From a virus: a stretch of 39,200 nt of DNA. The notes below the pieces were generated by a model. That model did not search any database, was not told the DNA's origin, and saw nothing but the letters and a program-made list of their open reading frames with translations. The stretch is taken from the IMG/VR virus record IMGVR_UViG_3300042301_001300, positions 1 through 39,200 of that record; one strand, given 5' to 3'. Below, piece after piece: positions 14,204 to 19,869 of this stretch (positions are counted from its first letter, which is position 1; each line of letters opens with the position of its first letter). The position numbers and the translations under genes are program-made.

Positions 14204-14243
14204 GGGTGTCGGGGACTTGAACCCCGATGTCTGCCAGTCACCC
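14204..14243 (-). other. Structured element with a tRNA T-arm-like hairpin
   Basis: Minus strand: GGGTG and CACCC close a 40-base element. Inside is a 6-bp stem TCGGGG/CCCCGA with loop TTCAAGT, which fits the tRNA T-loop consensus TTCRANY. The unpaired stretch ACTGGCAGACA resembles a tRNA D-loop. No anticodon arm or full acceptor stem is present, so it is not a tRNA. It may be an att-type tRNA fragment or a relative of the two three-way-junction elements at 15301 and 15802. It lies between a stop codon and the promoter at 14157-14185. Confidence 0.5.
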
Positions 14244-14253
14244 GACTTACTTG

Positions 14254-14451
14254 TTACCCGTTGGTAACTTTCATCCCGTCCGCTTGATGCCACGCTTCAC
14301 CCTCACCCATAACGGGCTTCACCTTGTAATCTAAATTACCGTAACGCTGTCGGGCATCCACTATCTCCACCTCAAAACATAATGCCGACCCTGCCACCTG
14401 TAGTAGTGCTGTCTTGCCTATGTTCTGTGCCAATTCTTGTGCGGTAGCCAT
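14254..14451 (-). CDS. Small beta-rich protein of unknown function
   Basis: A 65-residue protein joined by TAATG to the gene before it. After a helix (ATAQELAQNIGK) comes a beta-rich part (ALCFEVEIVDARQRYGNLDY) and a Gly-rich end. No family recognised. Downstream is the structured element at 14204-14243. Confidence 0.62.
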   Translation of the reverse strand: MATAQELAQNIGKTALLQVAGSALCFEVEIVDARQRYGNLDYKVKPVMGEGEAWHQADGMKVTNG

Positions 14452-14699
14452 TAGTTGCCTGCTTTCGCTTCTTCTCGTTCTTCTTGGACTTCGCGGTCTA
14501 GTCTCCGTACTTTTTTCAGTTGCTCTACTGCTTGCCCTGCTTTGTCCATCATGTGGTCATAGCCCCTAGCCCATGCGTAATCTAGGTCTTCTCTGTCCAC
14601 CTGTTCTATGACTGTCTCTACTTCTTTCATCAACCGTTGCAAGTCTCGCTTCAAGTTGTCTAGTTCGGTTTCGTATCTGCTCGTTGCTTCTGTGTTCAT
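14451..14699 (-). CDS. Small coiled-coil protein
   Basis: An 82-residue protein from ATG 14699 (TAATG with the membrane protein gene; the longer reading frame is out-of-context extension). It is a long charged helix with heptads (YETELDNLKRDLQRLMKEVE and LKKVRRLDREVQEEREEA). Probably oligomeric. Function unknown. Confidence 0.62.
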   Translation of the reverse strand: MNTEATSRYETELDNLKRDLQRLMKEVETVIEQVDREDLDYAWARGYDHMMDKAGQAVEQLKKVRRLDREVQEEREEAKAGN

Positions 14700-14824
14700 T
14701 AGTTGCCCCCCTCTTGTCTGCCGAGCGCTCTCCCCATATGAAAACATATGAACCCGATAGCCATTGCGCATAGCACCGAGACTTCGGCTGAATTGTCCCG
14801 AATAAAGTAGATGATATTTTCCAT
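14699..14824 (-). CDS. Small single-pass membrane protein
   Basis: A 41-residue protein coupled by TAATG at both ends. One membrane helix (AEVSVLCAMAIGFICFHMG) is flanked by MENIIYFIRDNS and a short basic/Gly tail. Tiny membrane proteins in early phage operons often interfere with host envelope functions; that is only an analogy here. Confidence 0.58.
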   Translation of the reverse strand: MENIIYFIRDNSAEVSVLCAMAIGFICFHMGRALGRQEGGN

Positions 14825-14958
14825 TATTTCCCCGTTTCCGTTTCTTCTTCTTGTGTTGTGGCAACTATCGCCCCGACAATTTCCTCTTTTGTTGCGGTCA
14901 TTGGTAATGTCACCGTTGGACGGTCAAAACCTATGCCCATAATTACTATTTCACCCAT
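14824..14958 (-). CDS. Small acidic protein
   Basis: A 44-residue protein from ATG 14958 (38 residues if the internal ATG is used). N-terminal hydrophobic strand (MGEIVIMGIGFDRP), then a polar Thr/Glu-rich tail (TQEEETETGK). It overlaps both neighbours by a few bases. Function unknown. Confidence 0.5.
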   Translation of the reverse strand: MGEIVIMGIGFDRPTVTLPMTATKEEIVGAIVATTQEEETETGK

Positions 14959-15263
14959 GATGTTTCGTGGTCCCTTCTTGTTAATGAATAAAAGTCCTGT
15001 ACTCTTGCCAAGTATTCTGTTTTGATTACTTCCGATGTGAATTGGTGATACCGAAGAAAACCAGTTTGAGTGCTCGGTATGCTCCCTTTCCCTTCTCCTT
15101 CTAAAAATCGGTCTAGTTGCTCCTCTGCTCTCTCTAGTTCTTCAATTAAATATCGCAACTCAAACTTAGTTTTCTCTGCTTGACCGTGCAATAAGGTTAA
15201 TCTGTTGCCCCATTCTCGGTCCGTCTCGCCTTCTTTTCTTTCGTGCATCGTTCTTTCGTCCAT
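14946..15263 (-). CDS. Charged helical protein
   Basis: A 105-residue protein from ATG 15263 with AAAGGGAAA upstream. Very rich in Glu, Arg and Lys (MDERTMHERKEGETDREW), with a predicted coiled coil (LIEELERAEEQLDRFLEG). It lies directly downstream of the folded leader at 15301-15346. Function unknown. Confidence 0.65.
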   Translation of the reverse strand: MDERTMHERKEGETDREWGNRLTLLHGQAEKTKFELRYLIEELERAEEQLDRFLEGEGKGSIPSTQTGFLRYHQFTSEVIKTEYLARVQDFYSLTRRDHETSWVK

Positions 15264-15300
15264 AGTTTCCCTTTCGTTTCTTATTCTGCTTTTGCATCGT

Positions 15301-15346
15301 TCCCTAGTGAGTGCGTGACACTCTGCCGACTGTATCGGGCTAGGGA
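15301..15346 (-). ncRNA. Three-way-junction structured leader, copy 1
   Basis: The closing stem TCCCTAG (15301-15307) / CTAGGGA (15340-15346) is perfect over 7 bp. Inside are two hairpins, GAGTG/CACTC (5-base loop) and CCGA/TCGG (5-base loop), with only one or two unpaired junction bases. It sits 38 bases before the 15263 start. A second copy at 15802-15843 has the same closing stem and order but different paired sequences in both hairpins, as expected if structure is conserved. On the minus strand both are followed by a similar tail containing ATGC(A/G)AAAGCAGA. Confidence 0.55.
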
Positions 15347-15357
15347 GAACCTACCTG

Positions 15358-15561
15358 CTAACTCTCTATGTAAATTTCTTGCCATTCTCCGTCTAGAGGT
15401 AGGTTGAGTGTTTGCTGTTCTTCGGCTGTAAAGTAGTCTGCTGTTGTTTTGTGTCCCCAACCGTCCGAATTATTCCACCATAAACTCTCCCAATATGACG
15501 GGTGATTTCTAAACGCTAGTTTGGGTGTCCCTATGTGATGTATCGCATATTCAATTTTCAT
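15358..15561 (-). CDS. Small Trp-rich protein
   Basis: A 67-residue protein; ATG 15561 overlaps the previous stop (ATGA), which favours it over an in-frame start at 15582. Sequence features: MKIEYAIHHIGTPKLAF, then YWESLWWNNSDGWGHKTTAD and an acidic end. The folded leader at 15301-15346 follows its stop. Function unknown. Confidence 0.62.
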   Translation of the reverse strand: MKIEYAIHHIGTPKLAFRNHPSYWESLWWNNSDGWGHKTTADYFTAEEQQTLNLPLDGEWQEIYIES

Positions 15562-15758
15562 TGGTTGCCCCGTTCTTTCCAATATCCTGTTGAAATAAAT
15601 ATGTCCGATAGTTTTTGTATTTCTCGGGCAGATGTCACGCCATAGATTGAGTTTGGCTCGCTCTTGTCGTTCATTGCTTGCGCTCTGATTAGTTGTGGGA
15701 TTAAAAACTCTGTGCAGATATAGTCAATCTGTGCATCGTTTAGTTTGCTTGCGTCCAT
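15558..15758 (-). CDS. Small helical protein
   Basis: A 66-residue protein. ATG 15758 is chosen because GGGGAAAGA lies just before it; the longer frame from 15815 would overlap the folded leader at 15802-15843. Predicted helical (QIDYICTEFLIPQLIRAQAM). Function unknown. Confidence 0.58.
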   Translation of the reverse strand: MDASKLNDAQIDYICTEFLIPQLIRAQAMNDKSEPNSIYGVTSAREIQKLSDIFISTGYWKERGNQ

Positions 15759-15801
15759 TCTTTCCCCGTTCTGTAGTTGGATGTTGTCTGCTTTCGCATT
15801 G

Positions 15802-15843
15802 TCCCTAGTGCTCATTGAAGAGCCACGCCCAAGGCGCTAGGGG
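15802..15843 (-). ncRNA. Three-way-junction structured leader, copy 2
   Basis: Closing stem TCCCTAG (15802-15808) / CTAGGGG (15837-15843; last pair G-U) with two inner hairpins, GCTC/GAGC (6-base loop) and CGCC/GGCG (3-base loop). Same architecture and closing stem as copy 1, with compensatory changes in both hairpins. It lies between the stop of the first leftward gene and the start of the second. Confidence 0.55.
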
Positions 15844-15849
15844 AATAAT

Positions 15850-16029
15850 CTAGGACTCTAATCCGCAAGCCTCTAGAAATAGGTCACGCTTGAAATTGGC
15901 GTTATCTCTCTTCATAATCTTGGCTAATTCTTCTGCTACATCTGCTAACGCGCCTTTACCCTCGCCTACGCAATCCTCGCGGATAATTTTGATAGCCTCG
16001 GCTATTTCCCTGTAATGCTTGCGTGTCAT
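15850..16029 (-). CDS. First gene of the leftward operon, small conserved-type phage protein
   Basis: A 59-residue protein from ATG 16029 with GGGGACAAG upstream. The sequence MTRKHYREIAEAIKII and the ending NFKRDLFLEACGLES match a small protein that I recognise from many phages (xHYxxIA ... F-x-x-ACG). All helical. Its molecular role is not established. It is about 40 bases downstream of the predicted leftward start site. Confidence 0.72.
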   Translation of the reverse strand: MTRKHYREIAEAIKIIREDCVGEGKGALADVAEELAKIMKRDNANFKRDLFLEACGLES

Positions 16030-16074
16030 CTTGTCCCCTGTCCCTTGTAGTAAGGCTTATTCCCTACTGATACA

Positions 16075-16103
16075 ACTATATCCAAGCGTAATACAAATAG
16101 CAA
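16075..16103 (-). promoter_or_regulatory. Main leftward promoter
   Basis: Minus strand: TTGCTA (16103-16098), 17-base spacer, TATAGT (16080-16075). It points to the leftward cluster, with transcription expected to start near 16068. A CRP-like palindrome is centred about 53 bases upstream of that point. Confidence 0.7.
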
Positions 16104-16113
16104 GTATTATTTA

Positions 16114-16129
16114 TGTGACATGCGTCACA
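16114..16129. promoter_or_regulatory. CRP/FNR-family consensus palindrome
   Basis: TGTGA-N6-TCACA (TGTGACATGCGTCACA), matching the CRP half-sites exactly on both sides. Actinobacterial CRP-type regulators such as GlxR and mycobacterial Crp use nearly the same consensus. It lies between the divergent promoters, about 53 bases upstream of the leftward start and about 108 upstream of the rightward one. Confidence 0.6.
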
Positions 16130-16193
16130 CACTTAGACAACGGTAGCCCATCACCAACACAGATACAAGAGACCAACACATCACAACAAGAGA

Positions 16194-16223
16194 TAGACAG
16201 TAGGCGACCCTCGCCGATATAAA
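16194..16223 (+). promoter_or_regulatory. Rightward promoter of the control region
   Basis: TAGACA (16194-16199), 18-base spacer, TATAAA (16218-16223). Transcription would start near 16230, run through the tandem repeats, and reach the late operon after about 700 untranslated bases. Confidence 0.5.
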
Positions 16224-16267
16224 CTATTTGCAGTGGCTATGCAATTTGTTTTGGGAAGGCTACCTAT

Positions 16268-16342
16268 ATTACTGTGCGGTAGGTTACTTGCAGGTAGTTT
16301 GTCGGCAGGAAAGTTACTTGCAGGTAGGTTACTTGACGGTAA
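16268..16342 (+). repeat. 15-bp tandem repeat array (iteron-like)
   Basis: Five consecutive 15-bp units. Units 2 (16283-16297) and 4 (16313-16327) are identical, GTTACTTGCAGGTAG. Unit 5 (16328-16342) is GTTACTTGACGGTAA. Unit 1 (ATTACTGTGCGGTAG) and unit 3 (TTTGTCGGCAGGAAA) are degenerate. Such evenly phased repeats are typical of iterons at plasmid/phage origins or of multi-site operators. Confidence 0.65.
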
Positions 16343-16924
16343 CTTGTGGGCGCGACTGGGTGTCTGCCGCGGCTAGGGAGGGTATACCATATGTATATCG
16401 TCGCGGGATGTTTTCACTCTTTTTGCGGGTGTTGTTCTGTCGGGTGTGGCGTGATACGTTTCGAGTTTGACCCATGCCTTGGAAGGAGCAGGTTGGGCTG
16501 TCTTACAGTTCAAGTTCGACCCACTTCTTTTTAGAGCATCGTTTATGTTTTTCCGCAGAGGATAAAAATGTTCAGACTGGGTGACCCGTATCAATTGAGG
16601 GCAAGTCGCGTATGCGACGCGCCAGTTCATTAACGCACAAAGTAACAAAACCTAAAACACAGTAATGCTCCCCCCACAGTTCGCCCCGAAGGACAGGTCG
16701 CCGTAGCCAAACTCTTTTAGCCGACACCAAAATATCAAACATATGACGTTGTTTACGCTGCTCCCCCACATCAAAGCATAGGGGTCGAACCACGTTCCCG
16801 TGGATAAGCCCCACACCACGCAAACGGTGCACAACCCTTGGTTGCCCAATCCTATTCATCTAGGGTGGGACTTGCTCGTTTGCTGTCTCCCGACAGGTGT
16901 GCAATGACAATACCACATGTCTGC

Positions 16925-16930
16925 TATTCT
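16925..16930 (+). promoter_or_regulatory. -10 box for a leaderless late transcript
   Basis: TATTCT ends six bases before the ATG at 16937, the same geometry as at 9764/9776. There is no ribosome binding site before this start and the -35 region is poor, so the message is probably leaderless if this promoter is used. Confidence 0.4.
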
Positions 16931-16936
16931 TGCAAC

Positions 16937-17824
16937 ATGGCAACAAAAAAAGACCCGAAACAAAAAGAAAACCAAGCACGTAAACCTGTCGCCGCAAAAG
17001 CAATGGCTGATACTTCTGGTTCCAACCTTGCAGATTTCAAAAAAGTTGTACTCAACACCCCGCAACGTGCAGCAAACAACCTGCTCAACGTAGTCAAATC
17101 AACACCGTTAGGTATAGCCGCCCAAACCGCAGCAAAAGGTGCAGCAACCTACCAAAACAAAGGTTACAAAGCAGCAGTAACAGAACAAGCAAAAATTGCT
17201 GGACTACAAATAGCATCCGAAGCCATCAGTTACGGCACAGGGAAAGCCCTACAAAAAGGCGTTGGTGCCGTGGTTAGCACTGGTCTACCAGCCCGAATCA
17301 GCAACAAAGTCACAGGTCAAAAAGTTCTTGTTCATGGAACACCAGATTTTGAAAAATTGGTTGGCAACAAGTTGATGCCAAAAGCAGGAAGCCCTGGTTC
17401 CCCAACCGAAAAAGTTGTGTTCGGTTACAACCCACAATTTAAAGGAAGCGGCAGCGCCGACTACCTCGAAGGAAGCGTCAAGCAGTACACAGGTCCAAAA
17501 GGTGGGGCAATCATCGCGAAGTTTCCTAAAAAGAGTTTGAAAAACTTGGAGTATCAAGAAAGCAATGCTGGTTTAGTTAACCAAATGGCGGCAAAAGGGA
17601 ACCCTCTTGACCCTAAAAATCCTCCTTGGGTTCTTTCTCAAAGCCCAGCAAAAATTGTTGCAAAGGTTCCTGTTGCTGGCGGCGATTTCAAAAACCAATT
17701 GGCAAAAGAACTTAAACTTGCGGGTGCACCTTTGCGTGATTCAACCAGAGAAAAGGCTATTGCAAAATTGTTGAGAGAACGAGCATCTAAGAAGTACAAC
17801 AAAAACAACCCTTCAGTCGTATAA
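16937..17824 (+). CDS. Virion-associated protein candidate with ART-like HGTP motif
   Basis: A 295-residue protein; ATG 16937 is preferred over an in-frame start 99 bases upstream because the extension looks non-coding. Basic N-terminus (MATKKDPKQKENQARK), a helical Ala-rich middle (~45-115), then a domain opening VLVHGTPDFEKL (His133), followed by VVFGYNP, a Gly-rich part and GAIIAKFPKKSL. His-Gly-Thr early in a domain is typical of the first motif of ADP-ribosyltransferase-type folds. Third-motif residues are not certain. As first late gene before terminase it may be packaged into the head, like T4 Alt, or act as a decoration protein. Confidence 0.55.
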   Translation: MATKKDPKQKENQARKPVAAKAMADTSGSNLADFKKVVLNTPQRAANNLLNVVKSTPLGIAAQTAAKGAATYQNKGYKAAVTEQAKIAGLQIASEAISYGTGKALQKGVGAVVSTGLPARISNKVTGQKVLVHGTPDFEKLVGNKLMPKAGSPGSPTEKVVFGYNPQFKGSGSADYLEGSVKQYTGPKGGAIIAKFPKKSLKNLEYQESNAGLVNQMAAKGNPLDPKNPPWVLSQSPAKIVAKVPVAGGDFKNQLAKELKLAGAPLRDSTREKAIAKLLRERASKKYNKNNPSVV

Positions 17825-17836
17825 GGTTGTCCCTGT

Positions 17837-19822
17837 ATGGGAACCAAACGTAAAGTCAACCCCGAAGACAAACAAAGATTCTTCGCAGCCATAGCAGCAG
17901 GCTCATCAATAACCGAAGCGTCACGCATCTCAGGTGTACACATCAACACAGGTTCACGCTGGTTAGCCCAATCCAAAGCAGCCAAAGCCAAACTAGACGC
18001 AGCAGTACTCGCAGTCACCAAAACCAAATCACGTGAAGGCGGCGCACAATACCGCCAATACGAACAAGACCTTGATGAGTCAAACAACCTGCTACCTGCC
18101 ATCCCCCACAACCGTCTCTGCGACGAAGCCCTACGCGGCTTACACGACTTTGACTTCTTTAGAAAACATTATTTAGGTAGAGTCCCTTCACCATGGCAAG
18201 TAGAAGCAGCAGTGGCATTAGTCACAATGCTAGAAAACCCTGAAAAAGAATTTGTTGTACTTAACGTTCCACCAGGAGCAGGCAAATCAACCCTCTTCCA
18301 CGACGTTGCAGTCTGGTCTATTGTCCGTAACCGTGCCATCCGTGTGATGATTGGTTCCATCTCCCAAGCAATGGCAAAACAATACTCCCGCCGAATCCGC
18401 GAAACCTTAGAACGCCAACAACCAATCCACCCAGACCCAGAAATTGTAAAGAAGGGACTGGCAGTTGATGCTCAAGGGTGTCTGTCTGTGGACTACGGTC
18501 GTTTCAAACCATCCGACAAAGGTGCACTATGGCGTGCAGAAGAATTCGTTGTAGAACAACTAGACGGCAACGGACTAGATAACAAAGAACCAACCGTACG
18601 TGCATACGGTATCGACTCAGAATACATCGGACACCGTGCAGACCTCTGCCTTTTCGACGACGTAGCCTCTGTAGATAATGCTCGCGAGGGCAACACTCGT
18701 GACAAACTGTTGGAACGCTGGGACCAAGTAGCCGAAGCCCGTGTAGACCCAGCAGGATTACTCGCTGTTGTAGGACAAAGACTAGGTTCAGGCGATTTGT
18801 ATGCTCATTGCCTCAACAAAATCACGTATGACATCGACGATGATGATTATGACGGGTCAGACATGACCACACCAGAGTCTTTCGCTGCCACAGAACCAGT
18901 TAAATCCTCTAAATACAAGCACATTGTGTACAAATCTTATTACCCTGAACTAGATGACGGTCCTAAATCACGTCGATATGATGCCAAACCGTACCCTGAA
19001 GGACCATTACTGGACCCGCAACGTCTCGGTTGGAAAGATTTGTCATATATCAGGTACTCAAACCCGCGCACATTCAAAGTTGTATACCAACAAGAAGACG
19101 ACGCAGACGACACCAACCTAATCTCACGTGTGTGGATAACAGGTGGGGTAGGACCCGACGGTGTTCTCTACCAGGGCTGCATAGATAATGACCGTTTACC
19201 AGGTCAAGTCCCCGAAGGACTCACCCCTCCAGTCATTTCACTAATTTCTGTTGACCCATCCCCATCACAATTCTGGGGCATCCAATGGTGGCTGTATCAA
19301 CCTGCAACAAACCTCAGATATTTGATAGATGTCGAACGAATCAAACTGACTGCCGAAGAACTCTTAGGATATGACACGTCGACAGGGGAATACTCTGGAC
19401 TGTTAGAGGATTGGACTAATCGTGCGTTCAGTTACGGCTACCCTGTATCACACATCGTGGTTGAGGTCAACGCCGCCCAACGATTCCTACTAGCCCACGA
19501 CTTTGTTCGCAAATGGCAATCACGACAAATGGTAAACATTATCCCCCACACCACACACCGAAACAAATTTGACGAAAAACTTGGTATCGAAGCACTACTC
19601 CCACCCCTCTACCGTTCAGGAGCAGTACGTCTACCAACCATGCGCGGCAACTGGAAAACTCTTGCACTTGTAGACGAACTCACCAAATGGTCGCCCGACA
19701 AAAAAAATGGTACCGACCTTGTAATGGCAAACTGGTTTGCAGAACTACACTTCCCAACAGTCGGCGGCATAAAACTTCCACCACGACAATGGCGACCCTC
19801 ATGGATGCTGAGTGGCAATTAA
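17837..19822 (+). CDS. terL: Terminase large subunit with N-terminal helix-turn-helix
   Basis: A 661-residue packaging motor. Residues ~10-60 form a helix-turn-helix (SITEASRISGVHINTGSRWL) like that of small terminases or resolvases. The ATPase follows: Walker A NVPPGAGKST (143-152) and Walker B DLCLFDD (269-275). The C-terminal nuclease domain begins around SVDPSPSQFWG (471-481), the usual first Asp of the RNase H-like fold. Length exceeds typical TerL (450-550) by about the HTH part. No separate small subunit is seen, so the HTH may supply DNA recognition. It is 12 bases downstream of the previous gene. Confidence 0.92.
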   Translation: MGTKRKVNPEDKQRFFAAIAAGSSITEASRISGVHINTGSRWLAQSKAAKAKLDAAVLAVTKTKSREGGAQYRQYEQDLDESNNLLPAIPHNRLCDEALRGLHDFDFFRKHYLGRVPSPWQVEAAVALVTMLENPEKEFVVLNVPPGAGKSTLFHDVAVWSIVRNRAIRVMIGSISQAMAKQYSRRIRETLERQQPIHPDPEIVKKGLAVDAQGCLSVDYGRFKPSDKGALWRAEEFVVEQLDGNGLDNKEPTVRAYGIDSEYIGHRADLCLFDDVASVDNAREGNTRDKLLERWDQVAEARVDPAGLLAVVGQRLGSGDLYAHCLNKITYDIDDDDYDGSDMTTPESFAATEPVKSSKYKHIVYKSYYPELDDGPKSRRYDAKPYPEGPLLDPQRLGWKDLSYIRYSNPRTFKVVYQQEDDADDTNLISRVWITGGVGPDGVLYQGCIDNDRLPGQVPEGLTPPVISLISVDPSPSQFWGIQWWLYQPATNLRYLIDVERIKLTAEELLGYDTSTGEYSGLLEDWTNRAFSYGYPVSHIVVEVNAAQRFLLAHDFVRKWQSRQMVNIIPHTTHRNKFDEKLGIEALLPPLYRSGAVRLPTMRGNWKTLALVDELTKWSPDKKNGTDLVMANWFAELHFPTVGGIKLPPRQWRPSWMLSGN

Positions 19823-19823
19823 G

Positions 19824-19829
19824 TATAGT
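19824..19829 (+). promoter_or_regulatory. Possible -10 box before the portal gene
   Basis: TATAGT in the 47-base gap between terminase and portal, the same hexamer as in several other intergenic gaps of this genome. No good -35 is visible because the upstream sequence is coding. Confidence 0.3.
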
Positions 19830-19869
19830 ATTGTTGGCATAGCCATCTACTGTAGGAGAACTACAAACA

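Larger units (their letters stand above)
16030..16936. other. Intergenic control region, no convincing gene
   Basis: About 900 bases between the leftward operon and the late operon. It holds divergent promoters, a CRP-like site, a 15-bp tandem repeat array and short palindromes (GGTATACC at 16381-16388, TTGCA-N7-TGCAA at 16228-16244). ORFs of 60-95 codons occur on both strands in 16228-16859, but they lack ribosome binding sites and recognisable sequence. The segment 16480-16900 shows nothing I can interpret. It is the best location for an origin of replication or a long untranslated leader. Confidence 0.6.

Noticed and set aside
14204-14243. A complete tRNA gene
   Set aside because: The T-arm is convincing but there is no anticodon arm, and the 7-bp acceptor partner is missing at the expected distance.
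14204-14243. Rho-independent terminator of the upstream leftward genes
   Set aside because: The stem is strong but on the minus strand it is followed by CACCCACGATG, without a T-run.
16268-16342. CRISPR array
   Set aside because: Repeats are directly tandem with no spacers and only 15 bp long; no cas genes are present.
16228-16470. Plus-strand ORF of 80 codons over the tandem repeats
   Set aside because: TTG start without a ribosome binding site, Cys/Trp/Arg-rich implausible composition; the repeats are better explained at the DNA level.
16572-16859. Minus-strand ORF of 95 codons in the control region
   Set aside because: No ribosome binding site, no recognisable sequence, and competing open frames on the same stretch; coding is not supported.
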